From NCBI GenBank assembly GCA_900708905.1, contig CAADRB010000005.1:220988-284987 (forward strand): a stretch of 64,000 bases of DNA, written 5' to 3'. Source of the DNA: Hymenolepis diminuta. Taxonomy: Eukaryota; Platyhelminthes; Cestoda; Cyclophyllidea; Hymenolepididae. Positions 26,619-39,200 of the stretch are shown here, one piece after another (the stretch's first letter is position 1; every line of letters starts with the position of its first letter). The translations under genes and the position numbers were made by a program. The notes below the pieces were generated by a model. It did no database searches and was not told the origin of the DNA. It saw only the letters and a program-made list of their open reading frames with translations.

Positions 26619-28477
26619 TTATACACATTGAGTATTGAAAGTTATTTCACTAGTTGATCCAATTCATAGTACACACGTTAACCAAAACAAAAGTATTCCA
26701 GATCCTCTCTAATGAGAGGCTCGATTCCTCTCATTTCTCCTTATAAACAATTATTAATGTGGCCATTTCAGCCCATGGCAGCATATGTACATGTATGAAT
26801 CCATCTCCGTAACATTTGATCTGCTAAAAGTACACATTGAACACTTGAAATATTCTCAGCATATGGTATTAATAAAATTTGTTCTGAAAACAGGCATATT
26901 TAATTTGATTGCTTGTAGTCTTCTAAGATTTCTTCAGAAACTGGAACACTTGGTCAACCGACATATCTTCACTCCTGAGTTTTGAGATTCATTATTATTA
27001 AGAAATTTTGGTCTCTGGAAATTTTTAAATTCTCATTATGCGGATAACTATAAATGAAATGAATTAAATTGCTATGCCATAAAGCCCAAAGAATGAAATA
27101 TTCTATACTAACTCAAAATGGAGCATGAAATCAAATCAGCAACTATTGCCGAAATTTCAAAAGTCAATTTACCAAAACACTACGAAATGAATTGCTTTTC
27201 AGTTTGTGTGTATACATCTTGATATGTTGAGAACAACAGAGTAAAAAGATGAGAAATAGAAGGTTCGAAATAAATACTCCACTAATCATAACGCATTAAG
27301 GATTAATCTAGAAAATTATTACCAGTTACTGCCACTAGCTGAATAGAAGAGTTACCATATTACTCTTAATCCGCAATTTAAATCGTGCATCCAATAACAC
27401 ACCGGATCAAACACTTTTGGACGTGAGTTGAAGCTCATGAAAATTTTCACCTAGTTTGTGTTTGAACTCGGAGAACCAGCACCTGGTAAAATCATTTTCA
27501 CTCCATTTAAGAAAAATTTCTTTTGCCTTTCTTTAAATCTGTAGTTTACTATTAGTAAAACAAAGTAATAAAGCATTTTATGCATTTGATCTTCTCTGGG
27601 TATTTTAGATTGTGTAGGTAGAAGCTGATTTCAGTCGATGGTCGCTCAGCATCCGTAGGGGAGAGACTCTAGCTGCCTAACTGCTATTTGTGAATTGTAG
27701 CGAGTGACATTGATGTTTAACGACCTCTAAGTGACTTTTTGGTGGTGTAACCTAAAATCGTGGAAGATAATAGCTTAACATCTGGATCAGTATTCTGTTT
27801 TTATTTATTATACAACTGACCACGATTATTTCCAATATTAAGAGAGAACACACGTGTAGAGACATTAAGGCTCATCTTTTGTCTATTTGATCTCCTCTGC
27901 TCTACCATGTTTTCCGTGACGGTAAACGTATGCCAACTGGTACTCAACCTAAGAAATTAATTAGGCAAAATTCTGTTTGAATCCACAATCGATACAAAAT
28001 TAAAAAAACAGTAAAATTTTTCGTATTTGTTTTATTTCAATGAGTAAAAAATGTTCCTTTTTAGATTAAGCTTCCCAAAGTATTAAATTAAAAATATATT
28101 TATTAGCTGAGTCGGAGAGAAAATAAAAAGATTGATGATTATCGCCCGGGGTTTGCAAATCAACGGAAAAATGGTAGTAAGACTACCGTACTCATATTTC
28201 TGTGAAGTTATAAGTAACCAACTTTTGACTGTTAAGTCTAATAACTTTCCAATAAGAGGTAAGTAACTCTAGTTATGGCTATCAATTCTGCAACTATTAA
28301 GAAAGTGGGAAGAGCAGTAAATTCAAAATATTAAATAAATTAATGGAATTTCTAAGAAATAAGCATTAGTTAATTACGCTTTATCAATGCTTGTATTAGG
28401 CTTAACACAAGTCAGAAATCCTGTTAGGCAGTATTCAAATTGGTTAAAACATCATCGAATAGACCTCACATGTTCTA
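26619..28477. other. Unannotated DNA between two transposons
   Basis: No gene recognised. It holds one small perfect hairpin (26711-26735). A GC-richer patch at 27610-27740 shows no coding or element motif. Confidence 0.55.
26711..26735. repeat. Perfect short inverted repeat (9-bp arms)
   Basis: AATGAGAGG and CCTCTCATT surround a 7-nt spacer CTCGATT. The loop superficially recalls a tRNA T-loop, but no tRNA body surrounds it. Confidence 0.7.
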
Positions 28478-28501
28478 ACACATGGGCTGAAAAGTCCCGG
28501 G
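28478..28501 (+). repeat. Mariner terminal inverted repeat, 3' side of the transposase
   Basis: Starts ACACATGGGCTGAAAAGTCC directly after TA and matches the reversed end at 29707-29730 over 23 bases. Confidence 0.93.
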
Positions 28502-28538
28502 CATAACAAAAAACAGTTTTTTTGGTTCAAAATTAGCT

Positions 28539-28958
28539 TTATTCATCAACGTAATCTCCATCAAGACCAACGCAATCATTCCAGCACCGCTCTAACATTT
28601 CAATACCACTTTTGTAGAACGATTTATCTTTTGCCTCAAAATAGGCCTCAGTTTCAGTGATAACCTCTTCATTAGTGCGAAATTTCTTACCGGGGAGCAT
28701 TTTTTTCAGGTCTGCGAACAGCCAGTAGTCGCTGGGAGCCAAATCTGGCAAATACGGAGGATGTGGGAGCAATTCGAAGTTCAATCCAGGTAGTTTTGGC
28801 ATTGTTTTGATTGACTTGTCACACGGTGCGTTGTCTTGATGAAACACCATTTTTTTCTTTCCCATATGCGGTCGTTTCTTTACAATTTCGGCCTTCAAAC
28901 ACTTCAATAACGCCATATAATATTCACTGTTAATGGTATTTCCTTTCTCAAGATAGTC
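28539..28958 (-). CDS. Mariner transposase, C-terminal part (rest in gap)
   Basis: Catalyses excision and TA-targeted insertion of the element through a DDD metal-binding site. About 139 codons are readable from the gap edge to TAA at 28539-28541, without stops or shifts. Visible blocks, N to C: DYLEKGNTINSEYY, FHQDNAPCDKS with the second catalytic Asp at 28833-28835, HPPYLPDLAPSDYWLF with the third at 28728-28730, and a final GDYVDE. The two Asp are 34 residues apart, as in DD34D mariners. The first Asp and the DNA-binding domain are not visible. The true start must lie in the gap; the reading frame stays open to 29687 only because N is uninformative. Two usually conserved positions are changed (His to Asp in NAPxH, Ser to Leu in YSPDLAP), so activity is doubtful even if the hidden part is intact. 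Confidence 0.92.
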   Translation of the reverse strand, partial: DYLEKGNTINSEYYMALLKCLKAEIVKKRPHMGKKKMVFHQDNAPCDKSIKTMPKLPGLNFELLPHPPYLPDLAPSDYWLFADLKKMLPGKKFRTNEEVITETEAYFEAKDKSFYKSGIEMLERCWNDCVGLDGDYVDE

Positions 28959-29675
28959 NNNNNNNNNNNNNNNNNNNNNNNNNNNNNNNNNNNNNNNNNN
29001 NNNNNNNNNNNNNNNNNNNNNNNNNNNNNNNNNNNNNNNNNNNNNNNNNNNNNNNNNNNNNNNNNNNNNNNNNNNNNNNNNNNNNNNNNNNNNNNNNNNN
29101 NNNNNNNNNNNNNNNNNNNNNNNNNNNNNNNNNNNNNNNNNNNNNNNNNNNNNNNNNNNNNNNNNNNNNNNNNNNNNNNNNNNNNNNNNNNNNNNNNNNN
29201 NNNNNNNNNNNNNNNNNNNNNNNNNNNNNNNNNNNNNNNNNNNNNNNNNNNNNNNNNNNNNNNNNNNNNNNNNNNNNNNNNNNNNNNNNNNNNNNNNNNN
29301 NNNNNNNNNNNNNNNNNNNNNNNNNNNNNNNNNNNNNNNNNNNNNNNNNNNNNNNNNNNNNNNNNNNNNNNNNNNNNNNNNNNNNNNNNNNNNNNNNNNN
29401 NNNNNNNNNNNNNNNNNNNNNNNNNNNNNNNNNNNNNNNNNNNNNNNNNNNNNNNNNNNNNNNNNNNNNNNNNNNNNNNNNNNNNNNNNNNNNNNNNNNN
29501 NNNNNNNNNNNNNNNNNNNNNNNNNNNNNNNNNNNNNNNNNNNNNNNNNNNNNNNNNNNNNNNNNNNNNNNNNNNNNNNNNNNNNNNNNNNNNNNNNNNN
29601 NNNNNNNNNNNNNNNNNNNNNNNNNNNNNNNNNNNNNNNNNNNNNNNNNNNNNNNNNNNNNNNNNNNNNNNNNNN
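28959..29675. other. Assembly gap (717 N) inside the mariner
   Basis: 717 undetermined bases covering the transposase N-terminal two thirds and upstream region. Gaps inside transposons are common when near-identical copies confuse assembly, which would imply other close copies elsewhere in the genome (inference). Confidence 0.99.
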
Positions 29676-29706
29676 GCAATAAAACAAGCGCCATCTATGT
29701 GTTAGG

Positions 29707-29730
29707 TCCGGGACTTTTCAGCCCATGTGT
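29707..29730 (-). repeat. Mariner terminal inverted repeat, 5' side of the transposase
   Basis: Reverse complement starts ACACATGGGCTGAAAAGTCC; it is followed on the plus strand by TA. Confidence 0.93.
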
Positions 29731-30203
29731 TATTATTGGAACTGAATGTCATGAATGGTAATTTTGGTGTCCGAGATCTCCGTGTAGAGTATGATTCCCT
29801 CGCCCTGCCCCCCAATCTGTCTAGCTTGTCCATCTATTCAGTTTAATTGACGGACATGCTCTCTGCGGGGTCTTCTGGGATGTTGCTCGTAATTTCCAAT
29901 ACGTTGTAACGACAATAAATTGTCCCATGTTTTTTTTAATTGTGCCATTAAGATGAAGACAAATTAAAAAATGCAAAAAAAATTGAGAGAAAACCCACAT
30001 CTCCAGTTCATATTCTTATTCGCTGGGGGAAATTATACTCCAACACCGGTCTCCCAAGTTTAATAAACAACGTATCTACTAGAAACCAGTCCTAAATAAA
30101 ATTGCCCGTTGATACGAAAGTCAGTGGAAAGAAGAGGATTCCTTCAATAATTAATTACACGACGGTCCCAAGATTGAGGGTTAAAAAGGAGGTCTTAGCG
30201 CAT
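29731..30203. other. Spacer between a mariner and a lone mariner end
   Basis: 472 bases, part of them GC-richer (29760-29890), without gene motifs. The segment just before 30204 might belong to a decayed or deleted mariner copy, but I recognise no transposase in it. Confidence 0.45.
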
Positions 30204-30227
30204 CCCGGGACTTTTCAGCCCATGTGT
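30204..30227 (-). mobile_element. Lone terminal inverted repeat of the same mariner family
   Basis: Reads CCCGGGACTTTTCAGCCC then ATGTGT, followed by TA, identical to the mariner ends at 28478 and 29730. No partner end in the opposite orientation and no transposase are visible close by, so this is a truncated or internally deleted copy. Its CCCGGGA inner edge is closer to the 28478 end than to the 29730 end. Confidence 0.85.
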
Positions 30228-30229
30228 TA

Positions 30230-33200
30230 TATCAAACAGAAATGTCACTCGTGTTTTAAAATTCATTTCAAGTACACTTCCTGCTATGCATGAAAGCAAC
30301 CGGCTCATCAGTATAGTGTTTTATGGCGGCCACATGGTGGCAGATGTAAATATGTGTCTCAATCAACACTGTGTTAATTGGCAACCTTGATCAAAGATCA
30401 CTTCTATTTGTTTTTGATTGGGTGCGTATTGTCAAACATATGCCAGAATACGAAGGTTCAGAAGATTTAAAAACTACACAGCTTAAGTAGATTACATTTT
30501 AGTGGTTGAAATAAGGGAAGGATGGATACAAGCACAGTAGAGAGGCCAATGCAAAATGTAATACTACATAAGGATTCCCGGTGTCAAGACTTCGATTGAA
30601 GCATTTTGGCAGGAATTATTTACAGACCAGTTAAATAAAATGACAGGAAAATAGCAATATACCATAAAGCAAATGATTCTACAATAATTGGAATAATTAT
30701 GCAATATTTGTGAATATTCATAATACCGAAACATCCAGGTCTGCATAGATTAAAAAATACGTAGAGGACAATTATGATCTTTCAAAAAGAAAATATTCCT
30801 GTTAAGAGCACTTGGAATACTAATTAAAATTTCAGTATTTTATATAATTTGAGGGGAATGATAGATTTTTCTACGACAATAATATTTAAATTTTTAACTG
30901 ACATTGAAGTTATATGAAACACGAATAGATAAATATCATGTAATGAATATTTTGCACAAATAAATGTGTACTAGTGGAACGTTTGCAAGAATGTGGACTA
31001 CTGGAGTTTATTCGTAAAATTGATCATAAAGAGCTTATGGAGTAATCAGCATATTCATTAATAACAATGACCACCTTTATAATTATATAATTTAAAAATT
31101 CCAGTAATAAGAAACCAAATTTCTCAAACGTCTCCTTTGAAGTCTTAAGTCGTTCAAATTTTAAGATACGCACATACATTTTCAAGGATTTGCTAACAAA
31201 CAATTAAATAAAAGGAGTTTTGAATTTGATAAAGGTATGCATTACTAAGAAATGTTAAATTTTCGATTTCTTTTCCATGGAGGAGGATGTCCAAATTTCA
31301 AGGAAGCGAAAGTGCACAGACTAATTTGAACTTTATCAACACTCACAGCGTTGGCATGATGCCTTTAATATTTCTGGTTAGTCACCTCAGCAAGACTGGA
31401 AATTAAAACAAATTCTTCAAGGGAAACATAAAAATAAAAGTGGAGAGAGTATATTCGAACTTTGAAATGGAGCATTTGGCAGTAGGGATCACGGTGAGGA
31501 ATTAAAGAGTACTCGGTTTCATCCCAACTCTAGCATCATCAAGTCACTTTTATATTTCTAAAGCTGGTTAGAAATCCGGAAACAAATGAATGATAGAATA
31601 ACAAAGACTGCCGAAAATAAATGAAATGAACAAAATTAAATAAAATCACGTATGCAAAATGCTGAGCCGAGATTGAAAAACTCAACTAGGATATTAAATT
31701 GCTTCCCTTATTGCCAATCGCCTGTATACATCATATTTATATTAAAAATGTTTTGTTTTCTTAAAATAAACATTATTTTTAATCTTTATTGTTAATTTTT
31801 TCTTGTAACTTAACAAAAAAATTATTCTACTCGCTTAAACTTACGTTCATCTCCCTTTAAGTCAATATCACACCACTTATGTCTGCTGTTGGAGGAGTTT
31901 TACAGCATGAAAATTTGATTTATTGAAGAAATGCGCAAATAAAAGTCATTTTCAGTGCAAGTAATTTATTTTATCTTATTTTACTTCCTGTCTGACTTTT
32001 CGTTTAAAACGGAGATTTTTTACAAATGCTTCCGCTCATAAAATTCGTGCACATTGAAAAAAAGTATACATCACTTCGTTTTTTGATAATTATTTAATGA
32101 AATTTGCATTTCTATCTTAAATAGAACGAGATAAATAAATCTTGGGTGGAATCTCGAATTCTTCCAACTCACTAACTGGCTAGACTCTGTTATTACGCCT
32201 GGGTATCTCCTTCATTTTGTTTACACCGATGGCCACCAAACTCGTTTTATCTAATCTCAAAAATGAATACGTTAACCGCAAAGGGATCATTAAATATCAC
32301 GTTTAATGCTTTTAAATATTTTTCCTTAATAGAATTTTCAACTGGTTTTATAGTGATTATATTATAATTAGCAAATTAAAAGAGCTTCCATACAAAGACG
32401 TCTATATATTTGATATCTAAAATTTTGTTTTTAACATAACGGGTTTTATGACACTTACTAAGTTAACATTCGTGTTTGTTGTTCCCGTCGGGGACTTTGA
32501 GAGGAAAAAAACATCAATTTTACAGATGTTAATATCAAATATGCCTTGGATATGAAATTCGGTAGTTACCCAAATATGGACTGCGCGATATTGGCATTAC
32601 AACTTTTACAAGTTTGGGTTTATTTTTAAATCCTAAAATATCATTTTATGACAAACTTAAGCTGAAAATTTTAATAAAAGTAGAATAACTCCATTTTTAA
32701 ATGATTACGGACCAATTGTAAAAATGAAATTGCTTTTTGATGAATATTTCGCTAAATTTTTATTCATCATTCAAACTCCACTGATACAGATTGAAGAAAT
32801 AGTTGTCTTGTCTTCTAGTCTCTATCAATGAATGAAAATTCAGTTTCAATGCGGTATTAAATAACGGCCTTTCATATTTATGGTAATCCTCTCCTTGGCA
32901 GCTAATTAATCAAAATAGTCTTCTATCAATTAATTCATAATTTTGAGTTAAAACAGCTCTAGCGAAACGGTACTTTACCTTTTTTCCTATTTCATCTAAG
33001 TTTTATGATGTAGTGAGTCATTATAACCTTCTCGCCATCCTAAAATTTTGGTGATATTTGATATAATTTATCCGTTGATATCAAGATATCAGAAATTTGT
33101 GGTTCTCTTGCATTTATTAACCGTGACTCATGTTCATAAATATTTGAAGCTAGCATCTGAAATAGAATTGATAAGGCTTATGGAAATTTATCTGAGAAAT

Positions 33201-36200
33201 TTTTCAAGCGGCAAGATAGTTACGCAGAATCTGCTCGGTGAAACATTGTGTTTGGAATTTCATAGGATTATGGAAAATTTCGGAGCGTTCATGTAGCGGT
33301 GTTCAATAGTCATACAATTAATATTATATTAGAGATTTCTATGGCATTTGTTTGCCCCAAAAATTCCGGTGATAGTTAATAGTATTTGACTGTAATCTTG
33401 CATTAACTGCTCCATAGATCGATTGTCTATTTATTGATCATTTTTGAGCGGCTAGTATTCTCGAGCCATATCAGAGAGATTTTGGGATTTTATCATAACT
33501 TCCAGATCAAAGTAGTTGACGCAAATAATTAAAGGTGGCTAGGCGGCGACTTTAATGCTACTGCTTTTAATACTACTTTTGCATTCAAACATGCAAGTAG
33601 TATTTCATGACAAAAAAGCAGATTTTGAAGCTTATTGAAGAAAGATTTTTTCCTAACCTATTTTGATCAAAAGGAAATTTTTTGAGGCGTCTATGGTGTG
33701 ATGCTCTCTTTTCACCACCCCTTTTGGTTGCAATTAATAAATAATGCAAAATTTTGAAAACATTCTGGATATAGATCCCAGTGGATTAAACAGACCTGTT
33801 AGATGCCATACGGTCACACGTTTTCATGATCGGCACTAATGTAGTACATTATGAGGCAAGATAAGTTAGTTTTCTCCAAATTATCTACCTATAATGTCCC
33901 ATAAAATACTAAGAAACTGAATTTTTAAATCAAGGGACCTATTACGACTCTCGCGTTTTGACATTCAGGGTTTTGTTGAAAATTTATATTTACGTCGAGA
34001 TTTAAATATAAGTATTCTAGAAGAGATATCATCGAATTGCTTAATTTTATGCCAAAAGGCAAAATTATTCAGTAATCCACAATAACTGAATGAATCAGGA
34101 AACAAAACCAAATAACAAAGGCAGGAAACTTTTTGTTCCATGAAATTGTACTAAATGAGTGGCATTTTAGTTTCTGACATACAAATAAGCATTAAAATCC
34201 CCAAAACAGGTGTTCTGTATAATAACTAAGTGCCTATGAGCTCCTGCAAATGTCCCTCTAGTTCGAAAATCAAATTTTTTGCTCTGGTTACAGATGGAAA
34301 CTAAGAACACCAAATTATGTGCTAAATTACACTAATAGAAATTGCAATATGTCATCCTTGACATAAAAATGGAAAATAAAATTTATTAATTCATCATAAA
34401 TATGTCTAGATTCATCACTGGCAATCATAATGGAAGATATTCTCAGGCTGCAGTTATTTTCGTCTTTTCAATAATTAGTGGGTCCTATTTTATTTCGCGT
34501 GACAGTGAAAAGGCCAAAAGTAGTTAGAACCAGAATTGAAAATTTAATAAAATGGCATTTAATTAATTAAAACAAATATCCTTTCTAATTATTTAGTTCA
34601 AAATTTGTCCATGCCTTCCAAAATGGATATGCAAAAATCATCATTTAACGTTTTAAATTGCATCAAACCTCATTGAGCCAAAAATTAAAAAATTTTTTTC
34701 CCAATTGAGCTGTCTACAAAGTTTGCAATCAAAAAACTATTTATGAAAATGAAAAGAAAACTTCAAAATACGCGAATTTGTTTTCTAGAGAAGTTTTAAG
34801 AAGGACGAATTCTGTTATGTTAAAGAAGTTGCCGGAGAACGATTTGAGGAGAAGACCTTGTCAATTATTTTCGAGTTAGTTGATACTGTAGAAATTTAGA
34901 GTAGCGATCGAAGAGATATCAAACATATTACTGTATATTGTGTTTGTTTAACGAAAAAAACATATTTAAATTTTTTCGTTGGCCAAAATTGTATTTTGAT
35001 TAGCGAAATAAACTGATCTGTCATATAGCGGAGAAGTGAACGTGGGAGATTGGTTTAAATCCATTAAAATTGAATTGATTTTATCTCACTTCTGTTTAGA
35101 GCTAAAATAGTACTTCAATGAAAAAATTTTTTGAAATAAATAAATAACTATTGTTAAGTGACTTACACAGTCTGAAAATTTAAGAGAAATATTTGGATAA
35201 AACATATTTCAGTTCATTGACAGTCCTTCGTTAAAATCGTTTCATCCAATACAAAATTTTTGTAAAAATTACTTAAATTGCCCATCTGTCCTTTCTCCAG
35301 CAATCGTCATTGTTTCTATCGACCCGTCCAGATTGAGAAATTGAAAAATGATTGCATAGTGCTCAACAAAGTCCTCTTCTTCACTTCATTCAAAATCTTT
35401 TGTTTGTGTAAAACTTGGGTTTAAGTAATGAATTGGCTGCCTAGCTAGCTAACAATAAAGGAACAGAGTACTGCAACACACATATAGGGGCTTGAAGGAA
35501 CTATCGCCATTTAATTCGAAGAAGAGATTCCTTATGTCGATTTATTATGGTTTCTACTCAACTTATCAAAATCGTGTACCATCGCTGGTTTCACACTACC
35601 AGTTTGTGATTGTTCACGTTTATTCATTTGTTGAAACATACATGAGAAAACATTGAGAGTAGCCTTCTTAGGAAGTATCATATGGAACATCAAATGAAGT
35701 ACATTTTATAAAATTAATGAATTTTCTTACAAATTATCACGCAAATTGAAATTCTTTGATCAGAAAGTAAAGGTGACTAAACACCTGCAGCTCAGAATAA
35801 TCGTGAAACCAAAAATGCCAATCTCTATTTGAATAAAATACGATCATAAGACGGTGTAAAATCATAAAAAATGAAGTGATTAATTTAGAAGAAAAACGCC
35901 CACATTGTCTTTATGAAAAAGGAGTAAATAAAAACACCAAAAAATTGAGGTTAAATAAAAACATAATTATCATCCATTCAGTCTTTTTAAATTAATTTAT
36001 TAATTTATTTCTCCTTCGTTCACAAACCACATCTACCAGACTGAGCACTTTTATGCCGACCTATTTTTATCTGGTTGAAACATATGGGATATTCTCAAAG
36101 CTTGAATTGCTTAATAACTACCATCTGAAATATGGCTTACACAGCCACAATGACTGTTGTTTACTGTCTGAGGGCAATAAACAATGAAAAAGTAATGTTG

Positions 36201-39200
36201 GGTTTGTGTGTGATCAATCAAAGTTAATTAAAGATCAAGATAATTCTGCTGTATCATGGTAACTATTTACAAAGTTCCGGCAAGTGAATGTTAAGAGGTC
36301 GATAAGAGCTGCAAATGAAGAATGAATAACTTCAAGTATCTTACAAATAATACCACCGAATCATATGAATTGAAAATATATTACAAAATTATAATCTTAG
36401 GAGCTGATTAGAATCTAGCAAAGGTTATTTAAATTCATAATAATATTAATTTTCAATTAATATGCAGAAAAAACATGAAATAATTTGTAAATATGTTGTG
36501 ATTGCATCAGAAAATATTAACATGTCATTACGGAATCAATAACAAATACTGTTGTTTTAATAAACCTCAAAACTGCTGCGGAACTGAGGTTAAAAAACTA
36601 CAATATTGCAAATTGTTTATAATTTCTATTTAAAAATTAAGTTTACAGAATCGCAGTAAATACAGTGATTAAGCATTAATTTAGTTATGTTTGCATCCCA
36701 TTTACCGATTTATGATTTGATACTTTCATCTAAATTAATTGTTGTAATAATATATACATTATTTGCCTACCGCAGTTGCCCTTTCTCCTAATTGGCCCGA
36801 TTGTCGTTAGGCTGCATAGATATACTTTTAAACGCCGAAAAAATAAACGGAATGAATCGCACAAACTTAAATGGTTTGCATATTTATAATTAAAATAACC
36901 GTTTGGGCTCCGTCGATCCGTCGATAGGACAAATATTTAAAAGGTGAAAATGAGTCAAGGTCACAATTTCATCGTTTAAGTTACTCAGTGACTTGACAAA
37001 CTGACATTACGTTTAACGCAAACATGAGTGGTAAAATAGATCAGACCACTCAACTAGCCAAAATTTTATTGGTTAAATGAAAGGAAAGAGAAATTTTCGA
37101 AATCCACGCTCTTGCAGCCAAAACTGAATATTAATACTGTGACCAAGTGCGACTTTGTAAAGAGCATTTCAGGTTTTTTGGCAAAAGGAACAGTAAAATG
37201 ATTGGATCATGCCAAATTAATAACAACTGATGCCCCTTACGTTAATAGAAACTAATAAACTATTCATATCGTGTCATGTTAAATTTGTAATAGGCAAGGA
37301 AGCAGCATTTTGAAAAAAAATGATGAGCATGTTATTCATGTCCTTCAACTGACATAAACAAAGATTTTCGATTCAAATACAGAAGGAAGTATCATATATT
37401 GAAGTCCCTCAAGAAAACTCTCTCTCTCTCTAGAATCAAATTAATTTCTCCAAGGATAAATTACCACCTCAATTATTATTGAAAAGCACAATCTCTGGCT
37501 CCTTATCGTATTCCTCTGTGTTAATCACTTCCTGTTACTCTATAAAAGCACAAATATCGTTGAATTAATTAAATTTGCACAACAGCATTTCTCAGTTTTC
37601 TTTTTTCTCTCAAAAAACGCATTAAAGATTTGACCTTTTATCCCCTACACTCGTATTACGACGTTAAGCTTAAATTCAGAGCATAAACTATCATCAAGAC
37701 ATAAAATCACAAAGACTATCTATACACGGCAATAACTTATCAGCACATAGTAACTTAGTTTAAGAAATAATAAAATTTGAAAAGAGGATATTATGACTAC
37801 ATGGAATATTAGGGGACAAGCAACGAGACAAACAAAATGCTATCCAGAGATAAAATGCATTCGCCCAATTAAATAAAACCAATGAAATTGCTTGCCTTTT
37901 ATTTTCAGCAAGTCCACACACTAGAGTAGAGCGGACAAGCAAACAAATCCACAGATCTTCTTTCTCTCTCCACTTAAAAATATTAGTATATCAGTAGTAG
38001 TATAGATCAAATAGAACCCCGCAGCACTCTTTCATTTTTCTTTCACAAGAGTACAATACACAGTGCTGGCTAGTAACAACACGTCTAAGTACTGAAGAGA
38101 AAAATATGAGAAGTTAGATGCTATGTCGCGGACTTGTAAGGAAATTAATTAAATAGCATTAAAATAAATCACAAAATTAGGTGGTTTAGAATATAATAGT
38201 TAATTTAAATGAATGTTGTAAGACTTGCTATCCATGTCTAACTGTTACATATGGAGTAGAAGGTAAAAGTGGCAGGGAAGACATGGATACACCGGCTATA
38301 AAATCTGATTAACAGTAAACAATAAATGAAACGATTCTTACTGACACTGTCATATCAAGCCTGTTTAGTTTAATACAATTAATAATTAATATGAAGAACT
38401 ACTTGGAGTGTTTGTTTTTGGAACTTACAAAAGCCTGTTGACACATAGGACGGTAAATCTGCTTTGGTTACAAGATCATAAAACCTGAAAAGTTGCCTGG
38501 ATATTTGTATTAAATAAATTTGGCAATTATACTTAAATTGGCTGGTTTTGGGTTGCTATTGGGAACTCAAAACAGTTTACTAATAATAATGTAAATATAA
38601 GACTGAATATATATTAAAAAAGGCAATTAAACGTCAGTGATTTGGACCCAAGCAATTCTTTCAACAGGAGAGAAATTCCCTAATCAGTCCACTTCGGAGG
38701 TACATAAAGCGTTTTACTCAAAAATTGCTGTAATTTAAATTAAGTAGGAGGACTTGTTGTGCTGAAACAGTAATACGATTTGAAGTACGTAAGGATAATT
38801 TGTCAACATTTGTCTGGAGCTACTTATTTATGCTTACCTATGTTTTCCATGAATCACGGAAAATAGTTACATTGGCTAGTAATTTTATTACGTACAACAT
38901 CATGCAAATTTGTTTTTTTACTAAAAATAGATCCGGTCAATTTGCTCCTAAACGGAAATTAGGACTAATAATACGTGAACATATATTCCAACACTGATTT
39001 ATCCTCTTTCATACCAATTAGCCTTCTGAAATAATGAAGGAAAACCAGCAAAATGAGGTAGATTTGAAAGACCTCAAAACTTTTCAACATTTTCATCTTT
39101 GTTTGCTTTATATATTTACCAACACTAGTCAATCGAGAGATAAATAAGTAAAATTACCATGAATTTGCAACCAAAAATCCCCTAAACTCATCTCTAAATA

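Larger units (their letters stand above)
28478..29730 (-). mobile_element. Mariner transposon with near-intact ends
   Basis: A 1253 bp element (gap included) bounded by inverted repeats that begin ACACATGGGCTGAAAAGTCC at 28478 and, reversed, at 29730. The repeats agree over the first 23 bases. TA flanks both ends (28476-28477 and 29731-29732), the expected target-site duplication. It holds a DD34D transposase on the minus strand whose N-terminal two thirds is an assembly gap. The total length fits a complete mariner (about 1.25-1.3 kb), which suggests the gap size is about right. Near-identical ends and a readable C-terminus make it the youngest-looking element in the window. A lone end of the same family lies at 30204-30227. 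Confidence 0.93.

Noticed and set aside
26720..26726. CTCGATT loop resembling a T-loop inside a hairpin
   Set aside because: No tRNA body on either side; the stem is longer than a T-stem.
28948..29694. Long minus-strand open frames running through the gap
   Set aside because: They exist only because N is treated as open; just the codons below 28959 in the transposase frame are real evidence.
37420..37435. Short TC dinucleotide run
   Set aside because: Only a few repeat units, too short to annotate as a microsatellite of note.
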